This document shows positions 24,815 to 32,052 of a DNA stretch of 34,663 nt, one piece after another. Position numbers and translations under genes: made by a program. The notes under the pieces were generated by a model. The model did not search any database, was not told where the DNA came from, and saw only the letters and a program-made list of their open reading frames with translations. Each line of letters opens with the position of its first letter. Position 1 is the first letter of the stretch. The DNA comes from Bacillus sp. MM2020_4 (GTDB taxonomy: Bacteria > Bacillota > Bacilli > Bacillales > Cytobacillaceae), in assembly GCF_011250555.1 (NCBI RefSeq), contig NZ_JAANMZ010000047.1, positions 1-34,663 of the forward strand. The letters are read 5' to 3'.

Positions 24815-26023
24815 CTACTTAATAATCGGAGCAGAGATATCTTTCTGATATTGTGCTTCGGTGATGAATCCTGCCTCAACTTCATAATGTAAACCTTTTT
24901 GTTCACCTGTTGGGTTCTTAACTAATTCATCTGACATTAACAGCCAAGTTTGCACTTCTTTCTTACCATTGTTCATAGGAGCATCGGATGATTTCGGCTT
25001 CTTGCCATCAGCGATCTGGGTCAAGATTGACGTTGTCTGATCTGCGAGTAGGGCAACATTCTTGAAGACAGTCTGTGCCTGTGCACCGTGCTCAATGTTG
25101 GTGATAGCGATATCCATACCATCCTGGCCGGTTATGACTGGCCATGCAGATTTGTTCTGCTGGTTTGAAGCAGAGTATGGAATAGATGGAGACATATCAG
25201 GACGTGCATTCTTGATTGACTTCATAACACCTAGTGAGATTGCATCATATGGAGAAAGGACTGCGGCGAGTGGCTTATCTCCAAGCTTGGTCATAAATGC
25301 ATCCATTTGCTTTTGTGCTTGGGTTTGATCCCATGCGTGAACAGAGATCTTCTTCCAATCTGCATCTGTAGTGTCTTTGGTTACAAGACCTGATGGATCA
25401 ACCAATTGGCCTGACTGGAAGTAAGGCTTTAGTAAATCCCAAGCCCCCTTGAAGAAGTAAGGTGCATTGTTATCATCATCCGAACCAGCAAAAAGTGCAA
25501 TGTTTAGGGGTTCAGTCTTACCACCGTTACCCTTCAAATCAAGTTTATCTATAATGGTATTTGCCTCAAGAATACCAGTGCGTTCAAGATCGAAAGTCAC
25601 ATAATAATCTACGGCCTTGGTATTCATTACTAAGCGATCATAAGAAACGACAACGCCGCCTTGTGATTCTGCCTGCTCAACCGCCGGTCCAACAGCAGTG
25701 CCATCAACTGCTGCAACGACAATTGCCTTTGCACCAGCAGAAACCAGATTGTTGATATCATTTGACTGCTGTGATGGGCTGTTATTTGCATACGCGAGCT
25801 TAGTCTTGAATCCTGCTTTTTTGAGATCCTTAACCAAATTGGCACCATCAACATTCCAACGCTGATCAGCTTTAGTAGGCATTGAAATACCAACCAAATC
25901 ACCCTTTTTAAGCGCGGTACTTGTTGATGCTGAAGTACTACGGCTAGGACTGCTACAAGCTGCCATTACTGCAACACTAGTAATAGTTATAAAGGCGGTA
26001 CTTGCTAACTTTTTAAAGTTCAT
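24815..26023 (-). CDS. CUT2 sugar ABC transporter binding lipoprotein (ChvE-like)
   Basis: Extracellular sugar-binding lipoprotein, 402 residues. The signal peptide ends in the lipobox VMAAC (Cys near residue 23), followed by a Ser/Thr-rich linker (SSPSRSTSASTSTALKK). The mature domain begins GDLVGISMPTKADQRWNVDG and contains AYANNSPSQQSNDINNLVSA, VVSYDRLVMNTKAVDYYVTFD and SPYDAISLGVMKS, matching the ChvE/multiple-monosaccharide group of the periplasmic-binding family. Conserved Trp, Arg and Asp residues of the sugar site are visible. First gene of the operon, separated from the ATPase by a stem-loop. Controlled from an AraR-type promoter about 490 bp upstream. Sugar specificity is inferred from that context. 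Confidence 0.92.
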   Translation of the reverse strand: MNFKKLASTAFITITSVAVMAACSSPSRSTSASTSTALKKGDLVGISMPTKADQRWNVDGANLVKDLKKAGFKTKLAYANNSPSQQSNDINNLVSAGAKAIVVAAVDGTAVGPAVEQAESQGGVVVSYDRLVMNTKAVDYYVTFDLERTGILEANTIIDKLDLKGNGGKTEPLNIALFAGSDDDNNAPYFFKGAWDLLKPYFQSGQLVDPSGLVTKDTTDADWKKISVHAWDQTQAQKQMDAFMTKLGDKPLAAVLSPYDAISLGVMKSIKNARPDMSPSIPYSASNQQNKSAWPVITGQDGMDIAITNIEHGAQAQTVFKNVALLADQTTSILTQIADGKKPKSSDAPMNNGKKEVQTWLLMSDELVKNPTGEQKGLHYEVEAGFITEAQYQKDISAPIIK

Positions 26024-26102
26024 TTTAAATGTCCCCTTTTTTATTTACATTTTAAATTCCAATTTTGAGAAATAAAATTACGTTCTTAAATTGCTATTAA
26101 TC

Positions 26103-26117
26103 TTGAAAACGTTTAAA
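26103..26117 (+). promoter_or_regulatory. cre-like site (CcpA) in the transporter leader
   Basis: TTGAAAACGTTTAAA matches WTGNAANCGNWNNCW except for one position. It lies about 375 bp downstream of the predicted transcription start, where CcpA could act as a roadblock. Confidence 0.45.
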
Positions 26118-26385
26118 AAAATAAAAACTAAAAACAATTCAGAATGCGCTCGTCCCCATCGCGCTAAACCCAACCATGCCAACTTATTTCAAGTACAACC
26201 CCATAATGTTTATAAACATCGACGGCTATTGTACGATAACTCTAACGTAAGCCCTTCCAAACATCTTTAAAGAATAGGTCTAATAACCATTTTTAACTTA
26301 ATTGTCCCATTCATAACTTCCAGAATGCTACAGTTTGAAAGGTTGAATCTACGAATCTACTAACTTATCTTTTATTCGAGCTGAT

Positions 26386-26401
26386 ATTTATCCGTACATA
26401 T
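26386..26401 (-). promoter_or_regulatory. Third AraR-like sequence within the transporter leader
   Basis: ATTTATCCGTACATAT matches the AraR consensus at 13 of 16 positions and lies about 120 bp downstream of the promoter-internal box. It is weaker in the central GTACGTAC core than the two promoter boxes. Confidence 0.35.
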
Positions 26402-26453
26402 TTAGGGGCGGAATTCGGTTATCTGAAGTTATTGCTGTCCTAACTTTCTCCAT
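26388..26453 (-). CDS. Possible 21-residue leader peptide
   Basis: ATG at 26453 with GAGGGAG ten nt upstream encodes a 21-residue peptide (MEKVRTAITSDNRIPPLNMY then G) that stops at 26388. It is the first open frame of the predicted transporter mRNA, about 37 nt after the start site. I do not recognise the peptide. It could be a leader peptide or the surviving first codons of a lost gene. Confidence 0.3.
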   Translation of the reverse strand: MEKVRTAITSDNRIPPLNMYG

Positions 26454-26496
26454 ATTTTATATTCTCCCTCTTTTTAAAATAATAACGCTTACAAAT

Positions 26497-26525
26497 AATG
26501 TAGTATTTTTGTACGTACATGTCAA
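26497..26525 (-). promoter_or_regulatory. Sigma-A promoter of the sugar transporter operon
   Basis: Leftward strand: TTGACA (26525-26520), a 17-bp spacer, TACATT (26502-26497). The -35 is consensus and the -10 matches four of six positions. Its layout copies the araB promoter, including an AraR-like box in the spacer. Confidence 0.75.
26507..26522 (-). promoter_or_regulatory. AraR operator-like box inside the transporter promoter
   Basis: TTTTGTACGTACATGT matches the AraR consensus at 13 of 16 positions with a perfect GTACGTAC core. It lies between the -35 and -10, so bound AraR would block initiation. Confidence 0.75.
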
Positions 26526-26546
26526 TAAAAAAATATATATTTTTTT

Positions 26547-26562
26547 AGATGTACGTATAAAT
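26547..26562 (-). promoter_or_regulatory. AraR operator-like box upstream of the transporter promoter
   Basis: AGATGTACGTATAAAT matches the AraR consensus at 13 of 16 positions. It lies 40 bp (centre to centre) upstream of the promoter-internal box, close to four helical turns. Confidence 0.7.
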
Positions 26563-26570
26563 ATTCCTGT

Positions 26571-26773
26571 ACAACATAACAAGTAGACTTCTTCCTGTAT
26601 TCATAGTACCACTCACACCTTGTACAGACGAGTGGGTCCTTTTTCCTTTTGCAATGATTCTTCCACGCTTACGATCTCTGTTCTTTCTTTTCCTTTATTC
26701 CATATTTATTTTGAATTTCTCACAATGTTGATGTTCATCAAAAAATGCGCTTAAGAATATTGGCCTCCATATG
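26571..26773. other. Non-coding spacer between the arabinose module and rlmH
   Basis: AT-rich DNA with no supportable gene. A 6-bp stem (CCACTC 26609-26614 / GAGTGG 26630-26635) followed by TCCTTTTTCC is too weak to call as a terminator. It marks the boundary between the accessory sugar genes and the conserved wal-rlmH block. Confidence 0.4.
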
Positions 26774-26802
26774 AAAAATACCACAGTACCAAGGACTGTG
26801 GT
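26774..26802 (-). terminator. Terminator of rlmH
   Basis: Perfect 8-bp stem ACCACAGT / ACTGTGGT (26780-26787 with 26795-26802) and a 7-nt loop. Read leftward it is followed by ATTTTTC. It lies 42 nt after the rlmH stop. Confidence 0.75.
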
Positions 26803-26844
26803 GCGACAAATTATATGCTATCTTATCTATTAAAAAAACCTCAT

Positions 26845-27324
26845 CTACTTATGATACGGTTCACCCCGATTTATCCGAAACGCCCGATAAATCTGTTCCA
26901 CTAAGATCAGCCGCATGAGCTGGTGGGGGAAGGTCATCCGCGAAAAGGATAGTTGTTCGTTCGACCGCTTCAAAACATCTTCACTCAATCCCAATGACCC
27001 GCCGATCACAAAGGCAATTTTGCTCTTTCCATATGTAGCGAGTTTATCTAATGAGCTTGCTAACTCCTCCGATGATGCTAGCTTACCTTGAATGGCTAAG
27101 GCTATTACATATGTATCCTGACTAATTTTTGCAAGAATTCGTTCGCCTTCTTTTTGCTTTACCTGTATCATTTCCAGTTCGCTTAATTCTTCAGGGGCCT
27201 TTTCATCAGATACTTCAATGACTTCTACCTTTGCATAGGCAGTCAATCTTTTTAAATATTCCTCAATTCCTTGTTTCAAATATTTCTCTTTTAATTTACC
27301 AACCGTTATGATCGAGATATTCAC
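26845..27324 (-). CDS. rlmH: 23S rRNA (pseudouridine-1915 N3) methyltransferase RlmH
   Basis: SPOUT-class methyltransferase that methylates pseudouridine 1915 in helix 69 of 23S rRNA on the assembled ribosome. Length is 159 residues from GTG 27324, the same as B. subtilis RlmH (YydA); the frame extends to a TTG at 27333, but AAAAGGG is better placed for the GTG. Family motifs: VGKLKEKYLKQGIEEYLKRL at the start, the SAM-binding knot FVIGGSLGLSEDVLKR, and the invariant C-terminus MTFPHQLMRLILVEQIYRAF then RINRGEPYHK. Its position next to htrA and walRKHIJ is the conserved Bacillus order. Confidence 0.97.
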   Translation of the reverse strand: MNISIITVGKLKEKYLKQGIEEYLKRLTAYAKVEVIEVSDEKAPEELSELEMIQVKQKEGERILAKISQDTYVIALAIQGKLASSEELASSLDKLATYGKSKIAFVIGGSLGLSEDVLKRSNEQLSFSRMTFPHQLMRLILVEQIYRAFRINRGEPYHK

Positions 27325-27369
27325 AATCCACAACCCTTTTTATTTGATTACAAACAGCTTACAAACAAG

Positions 27370-27536
27370 TTATCCACAGAGGTTATCCACATATTCACAA
27401 TTTTTATCCACATCTTGTATGGAATCATTTGTTCTCTACCATATATACAGCCCGTTTTTCGCAATATTCACAGCCTGTTGATGACTTATCCACAGGAATT
27501 TGTGATAATACAGGATATGTTTGATATTGATCCACA
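27370..27536. promoter_or_regulatory. DnaA-box cluster between rlmH and htrA
   Basis: Four perfect TTATCCACA boxes lie at 27370-27378, 27383-27391, 27404-27412 and 27486-27494, all in the same orientation. Near matches are at 27391-27399 (ATATTCACA), 27464-27472 (ATATTCACA) and 27528-27536 (TGATCCACA). This density in about 170 bp of non-coding DNA far exceeds chance for a 9-mer. B. subtilis has DnaA-binding clusters near the origin, and I recall one beside yydA (rlmH). It is probably a DnaA-titrating or initiation-control site rather than an origin, since dnaA/dnaN are not here. Confidence 0.75.
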
Positions 27537-27670
27537 ATATCATCTAATGCAATTTCTATATGTTCCTCACAACTATAAATCAACCTTTTCACCTTCCCGA
27601 ACTAGATCGTTAGTATTATTTTGAACTTTTCTACCTGCAATCATACTTATAACCCCACCTATAATACCAT
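27537..27670. other. Remaining spacer downstream of the DnaA boxes
   Basis: AT-rich sequence without a supportable gene or RNA. A rightward open frame (27415-27624) crosses the DnaA boxes but has no ribosome binding site and no recognisable protein features, so I treat it as chance. Confidence 0.4.
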
Positions 27671-27714
27671 AATAAAAAGCAGGGAAGTGGACCACACATT
27701 CACTTTCCTGCTTT
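27671..27714 (-). terminator. Terminator of htrA
   Basis: 14-bp stem with one G-U pair (27676-27689 with 27701-27714), 11-nt loop, and TTTTTATTAT following on the minus strand. It lies 12 nt after the htrA stop. Confidence 0.88.
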
Positions 27715-27725
27715 AACATACCGAG

Positions 27726-28958
27726 TTATTCTAATTTTTCCGCTGATAATGTTAAGGTTGTTTCCTTTAGCTTACCATCCCGGTAAAATTTGATCGTCAT
27801 TTTCTCGCCAATTTTCTTTTTCTGGTATAAATGTTTGCGGAGGTCGATGACGTCATTGATTTTTTGTCCGTCCATTTCGACGATGACATCAAGCTCCTTT
27901 AATCCTGCCTGTGATGCTGGTGAATTGGCAACGACCTGCCTTAAGGCTACCCCATAATTTATATCACGAGGGAGTTTCAATGCTTCCTCCTGATAATATG
28001 CCGGAATTTCCGCTACTGATTTTAAATCTACTCCCATATACGGGCGCTTTACTGTGCCGAATTTTTCAAGGTCATCAATGATTGGCTTAGCAGAATTGAT
28101 TGGGATCGATAAACCAATCCCTTCGACTGCATTTTGGGCGATTTTCATCGAGTTAATCCCAATCACCTGGCCTGCCATATTGATAAGGGCACCACCGCTG
28201 TTGCCGGGATTTATCGCCGCATCTGTTTGCAACACCTCTGACTGCCAATCCACTAAACCGTCCTGATTGATGTCAGTAGGAATCGTTCGTTTTAACCCCG
28301 AGATAATTCCTTGTGTGACGGAACCGGAGAAGGTGGCGCCGAGTGGATTTCCGATGGCGATGACCGGTTCTCCCATTTTCAAACTGTCAGAATTACCAAA
28401 TTCCGCCACTTTTTTTACTTTGCCAGCATCAATGGTAAGCACCGCTAAGTCCGTCCAAATATCACTACCTAAGAGTTCTGCAGGGATCTTTGTTCCATCC
28501 GCCATCGTTACTTCAAGTTTAGAAGCACCCTCGACAACGTGATGGTTGGTTACAACAAAGGCCTTATTACCTGCCTGTTTATAAATAACCCCAGAGCCTG
28601 TTCCAGTGGGCTCTTCGGCATCGGCATTATCCGTCCAAAAGCTTGAGGACTGAATGTTGTTGATACCGACAACGGCATCGCCAGTCTTTTCAACCGCTTT
28701 GGTAATATTGGTATTCACATCATAGGAAACCTGCTGTTGAATCACATTTTGCTGGTTCGTACTATTGGTTTCCGTTGCCGTATTTTGATTTGGATTAATT
28801 GTATAGGGCAGGACACCTTGCTTTGACAAGGTGGGAATGGAAAAGACCACGACAAGTGCACCAATAATGGCTCCGATTAAACTAGTGAGAAAATATCCGC
28901 CCCTTTTTCCTTTTTGCTCCCGATGACGCCCCTGTGGATTCTCGTCATAATAACCCAT
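27726..28958 (-). CDS. htrA: Membrane-anchored HtrA-type serine protease (YyxA/HtrC-like)
   Basis: Quality-control protease acting outside the membrane, 410 residues. A cytoplasmic N-terminus (1-21) is followed by one membrane anchor (about 22-42), an Asn/Thr/Gln-rich linker, a trypsin-like domain (about 80-300) and one PDZ domain (about 310-410). The triad is His140 (TNHHVVEG), Asp170 (WTDLAVL) and Ser254 (GNSGGAL). Start: the ATG at 28958 has AGAGAGG ten nt upstream; an ATG at 28967 sits on top of that ribosome binding site. Its location after walJ identifies it as the YyxA (HtrC) orthologue rather than HtrA or HtrB of B. subtilis. It has its own probable promoter and terminator. Confidence 0.93.
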   Translation of the reverse strand: MGYYDENPQGRHREQKGKRGGYFLTSLIGAIIGALVVVFSIPTLSKQGVLPYTINPNQNTATETNSTNQQNVIQQQVSYDVNTNITKAVEKTGDAVVGINNIQSSSFWTDNADAEEPTGTGSGVIYKQAGNKAFVVTNHHVVEGASKLEVTMADGTKIPAELLGSDIWTDLAVLTIDAGKVKKVAEFGNSDSLKMGEPVIAIGNPLGATFSGSVTQGIISGLKRTIPTDINQDGLVDWQSEVLQTDAAINPGNSGGALINMAGQVIGINSMKIAQNAVEGIGLSIPINSAKPIIDDLEKFGTVKRPYMGVDLKSVAEIPAYYQEEALKLPRDINYGVALRQVVANSPASQAGLKELDVIVEMDGQKINDVIDLRKHLYQKKKIGEKMTIKFYRDGKLKETTLTLSAEKLE

Positions 28959-29017
28959 TAACACCATTCCTCTCTTCCCGAAAAGGTTGCTATCTACTAT
29001 TTTGGCTTATAATAACA

Positions 29018-29046
29018 ATTATACTCGTTCAACCTTAAATTACTAA
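29018..29046 (-). promoter_or_regulatory. Probable sigma-A promoter of htrA
   Basis: Leftward strand: TTAGTA (29046-29041), a 17-bp spacer, and a perfect TATAAT (29023-29018), about 60 bp before the htrA ATG. The -35 is weak. It lies downstream of the walJ terminator, so htrA can be transcribed separately. Confidence 0.5.
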
Positions 29047-29096
29047 AAAATTGTATCTAGTTCTGGAAAACTTACGAATTTGTTCATATCTTTTTC

Positions 29097-29135
29097 ATAA
29101 TAAAATGAAGCCCCCTTAAAAAGGGCAGCTTCATT
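29097..29135 (-). terminator. Terminator after walJ
   Basis: An 8-bp outer stem AATGAAGC / GCTTCATT (29104-29111 with 29128-29135) continues into a C-rich/G-rich inner pairing. Read leftward it is followed by TTTATTATG. It ends the walR-K-H-I-J unit 10 nt after walJ. Confidence 0.8.
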
Positions 29136-29144
29136 CTTCAAATT

Positions 29145-29939
29145 CTATACGGCTGTTAAACTAGTTGGTATTTTCGGATCTGTATCATATAACTGGAATT
29201 GCTCACCGATTACATGACCACGGCTCTCGAGGGTTTGTGCGACCGCCATCTTTGCTAAGTCTTTCATGTTGTTATCAAGGCTTAAATGGGCAAGATAGAC
29301 ACGTCTTGTCCGATCCCCGATCACATCACTCATGGCCAGTGCTGCATCCTCATTAGAGACATGGCCGACATCGCTTAAGATTCGGCGCTTGATGTTCCAA
29401 GGATATCTCCCCATCCGCAGCATTTGCACATCATGGTTCGATTCAAAAATATAGACATCAGCATTGGTGATAATCCCCTTCATCCGGTCACTTACATAGC
29501 CGGTATCGGTAATCAAAACGATCTTTTTGCCACCATGATGGAAGACGTAAAACATCGGTTCCGCAGCATCATGGGAGACACCGAATGATTCGATATCAAC
29601 CGATCCAAAACTCTTTACCGTTTCCATGTTAAAGACAAACTTTTGCTCTGTCGGAATCGCGCCCACTGAACGTTCCATCGCGCGCCAGGTTTTTTCATTT
29701 GCGTATACGGGTAAATGATATTTACGGGCGAGGACACCAATTCCTTTAATGTGGTCGCTATGTTCATGCGTGACAAAAATTCCGGTAAGCTTGCTGATAT
29801 CACGGTCAATTTGTCCGAAAAGCGACTCCATCTGTTTTCCGCTAAACCCAGCATCCACTAGAAAGGAATGTTCATCAGACTCTACAAACAGGGCGTTCCC
29901 CGTACTCCCGCTTGCAAGGATGCTATATCGTAACGTCAT
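29145..29939 (-). CDS. walJ: Metallo-beta-lactamase fold exonuclease-like protein WalJ
   Basis: MBL-fold hydrolase, 264 residues, the last gene of the wal operon (formerly yycJ). Metal-binding motif THEHSDH is at about residues 58-64, with further ligands in SFGVSHD and the later YLAHLSLDN. The opening SILASGSTGNALFVESDEH is diagnostic of the family. Studies in related bacteria give it a 5'-3' exonuclease activity and link it to DNA repair and replication-cell-wall coordination; that is family knowledge, not seen here. The ATG at 29939 follows GTGAGG, 6 nt after the walI stop. Confidence 0.95.
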   Translation of the reverse strand: MTLRYSILASGSTGNALFVESDEHSFLVDAGFSGKQMESLFGQIDRDISKLTGIFVTHEHSDHIKGIGVLARKYHLPVYANEKTWRAMERSVGAIPTEQKFVFNMETVKSFGSVDIESFGVSHDAAEPMFYVFHHGGKKIVLITDTGYVSDRMKGIITNADVYIFESNHDVQMLRMGRYPWNIKRRILSDVGHVSNEDAALAMSDVIGDRTRRVYLAHLSLDNNMKDLAKMAVAQTLESRGHVIGEQFQLYDTDPKIPTSLTAV

Positions 29940-29945
29940 ACTGCC

Positions 29946-30743
29946 TCACTCCACTTTACTATTTTCATCACTATTAAAATCAATAATTTGCCCTTCAAAG
30001 GCATTGACAAACAAATTTTCCTTTTCATTAACAACAAAACGCCAGGTTGGTGCTAACACCTGGGAAGCCGCTAATTTGACCTTGGAAGAATAACCAAGTT
30101 CAATCTTAGTAATTTTACTCTTTGGCCGTAATACACCCTTTTGATGCAACGTTTCAATTGCTTTTATTGGAGTGAGGATATCCTCCTTGGCTGTTAGCGT
30201 TTTAAAGTCCTCTAAATAGGTTTGTTCGTAAGAAATAATTTGATTATCTCCATTGAGCGTAAATGTAATCATTCCTTTTAAATTTTGATATAGGGGGAAT
30301 GATTCATATTGTTGAAGATAGGTAATTGTATTTTTCTTATCATCTTTCTCCCAAAATTGATAGTGTTCACCGAAAAGGACATTTTCCTTAAAAAAAGCAG
30401 ATAGATCGGCTGGCTCAAATTTTGCACTTAATTGAATGGGCCTATCCAAGGTTACCTGCAACGTATTGCCCGCATCCTTTACTGAAACTGCCTGACCTTT
30501 CAGCTTTGCTAAATCACCCTTCGAAAAGGTCTTAGACGTTGAACTGAGATATTGCCCCTTTATCGATGTCTTCGGAAGCTCATTATAGGTAATTTCATCT
30601 GCCTTCAGTTTTTCTTCAAAAGAAGCCTCTGTGGCTATTTCATACTTATTGGCATCCCGGACTTCCATGAATTGAAATAGGAGATACACATCCAGAATTA
30701 AGAAGGTAATAATAAAAATAGTTTTTATTTTACTCCAATCCAT
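29946..30743 (-). CDS. walI: WalK-associated regulatory protein WalI (YycI)
   Basis: Single-pass membrane protein, 265 residues. The start MDWSKIKTIFIITFLILDVY is the conserved YycI opening, with a membrane segment at about residues 7-25 and the rest extracytoplasmic. With WalH it binds the sensor kinase WalK in the membrane and restrains it in B. subtilis. The extracytoplasmic part has the YycH/YycI fold by family knowledge. It overlaps walH by 14 nt and is followed by walJ after 6 nt, so the three are translationally linked. Confidence 0.94.
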   Translation of the reverse strand: MDWSKIKTIFIITFLILDVYLLFQFMEVRDANKYEIATEASFEEKLKADEITYNELPKTSIKGQYLSSTSKTFSKGDLAKLKGQAVSVKDAGNTLQVTLDRPIQLSAKFEPADLSAFFKENVLFGEHYQFWEKDDKKNTITYLQQYESFPLYQNLKGMITFTLNGDNQIISYEQTYLEDFKTLTAKEDILTPIKAIETLHQKGVLRPKSKITKIELGYSSKVKLAASQVLAPTWRFVVNEKENLFVNAFEGQIIDFNSDENSKVE

Positions 30744-32052
30744 ACTTCAATCCTCCCTGATTTTCCATCGTAATTTGCTCCCAATTTCCATCATAAAGAT
30801 AGAACCAGGCAGGTTCTAAAAGGATTAATTTTTTCTCCTCCGAATCCCTGTCCATTCGATAGCCCAAAATCAGTTTATCAAGAAGCTCTGGCTTAAAGTT
30901 TTTCTTCTTCTGTAAATACTCCACGACAGCATGTCCCGATGGGAGGGTAGCCTTTTTTGTTTCTGTTACTAAATCTAATGAAATATTGGGCCGGACATAC
31001 CTATTAATTTCATCCTTACCCCAGACTTCATTAATTTCAGAAAGTCCCCTATCGTTAAAAACAGGATATCCTTCCATGCTGTATAATCGGAAGGTAACAG
31101 ATTGTTTATATTCACTTTTTGAAACGTACCGAAAGGCATCTGTCCAACCACCGTGTTCATTTACAAAATCAATACTTCTTTTCACTAGACCATAAGAGCT
31201 GTCAAGATAATTGTCAGCTGCAGTCGGATTCACATAACTAAGAATATTGGTATCATTATTGATAATCAATTTACTCGAGTCGTTCGTGTATTCCTCACTT
31301 TGCGGTAATACAAAACTTTTTTGAACAAACCTTGGGTCGTTAAAAAGGGCACCCTTAAATTCATCAGAATTAAGCGTAACCGGTAAATATTTATACGCGG
31401 TCATCTCTGTTTCAGCTTCGGGCAGAAAGAGCGTATGCTTGTCAGTTGCTTTATAAGCGAAATACTGAGGGTAGCGGTTAGCATTTTTATAAAATTCACG
31501 ATTAAATTCATTTACATTAGCGGATGAGATATGACCGATATAGACTTGTTGATTTTCAGAGGAAACAAAATATAAAATTCCATTTTCCTTTTCTGCATTA
31601 TCAACATTAATTATAATCCGATTGAAGTTGAAGGAAGGTACCCTTTTTCCTTCAATCGTTAACACACTTCGATATAATTCAATCGGAACCTCACCAGGGA
31701 AAATAATCTCGGCGTTACCACTGCTATGGATTAATTCCTCGATGTTTTCCACTTTATCCGAATAGTTTCTTACATCAAAAATCGACCACCGGCCCATATC
31801 CTTCATCAACTTCTCAAGTTCAGCTGAGCTGTTTGTTCCATAATGCTGTCCTTTTATGTGGAACAATACTTGATCCGGTTTAACAATTTTCTGAACCTCT
31901 TGTTTCTCACTTACCGTTACTCCGGCAACATAATTGCTATTTTCCTCGAGCATGTCAAATTTGGGCTGGTAGGTCCAAAGACTCCATGTTAACAGAATAC
32001 TAACCAAGACTAATATGGTTAAAATGCCTGATTTAATATTTTCGTATCTCAT
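30730..32052 (-). CDS. walH: WalK-associated regulatory protein WalH (YycH)
   Basis: Single-pass membrane protein, 440 residues. The membrane segment is at about residues 8-26 (GILTILVLVSILLTWSLWTY), followed by a large extracytoplasmic region typical of YycH (about 410 residues). The ATG at 32052 is chosen: it overlaps the walK stop as ATGA and gives the usual start MRYENIKS. An ATG two codons upstream (32058) is possible, since GAGG lies close to both. WalH works with WalI to modulate WalK in response to envelope state. Confidence 0.94.
   Translation of the reverse strand: MRYENIKSGILTILVLVSILLTWSLWTYQPKFDMLEENSNYVAGVTVSEKQEVQKIVKPDQVLFHIKGQHYGTNSSAELEKLMKDMGRWSIFDVRNYSDKVENIEELIHSSGNAEIIFPGEVPIELYRSVLTIEGKRVPSFNFNRIIINVDNAEKENGILYFVSSENQQVYIGHISSANVNEFNREFYKNANRYPQYFAYKATDKHTLFLPEAETEMTAYKYLPVTLNSDEFKGALFNDPRFVQKSFVLPQSEEYTNDSSKLIINNDTNILSYVNPTAADNYLDSSYGLVKRSIDFVNEHGGWTDAFRYVSKSEYKQSVTFRLYSMEGYPVFNDRGLSEINEVWGKDEINRYVRPNISLDLVTETKKATLPSGHAVVEYLQKKKNFKPELLDKLILGYRMDRDSEEKKLILLEPAWFYLYDGNWEQITMENQGGLKYGLE

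Larger units (their letters stand above)
26024..26490 (-). other. Unusually long leader of the sugar transporter operon
   Basis: About 465 nt separate the predicted transcription start (near 26490) from the binding-protein ATG. The leader contains a 21-codon ORF with a ribosome binding site (26453-26388), an AraR-like sequence (26386-26401), a 14-bp perfect palindrome ATGTTTATAAACAT (26206-26219) and a cre-like site (26103-26117). Stops are frequent in all three leftward frames, so no longer gene is present. It may be a decayed gene, a regulatory leader, or both. Confidence 0.5.

Noticed and set aside
26609..26645. Terminator-like hairpin right of the transporter promoter
   Set aside because: The stem is only 6 bp with a 15-nt loop, and no gene ends there.
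27370..27536. Cluster as the chromosomal origin itself
   Set aside because: dnaA, dnaN and an AT-rich unwinding element are not present; a secondary DnaA-binding site fits better.
27415..27624. Rightward 69-codon open frame across the DnaA boxes
   Set aside because: No ribosome binding site, no domain or membrane pattern, and the DNA is better explained by the box cluster.
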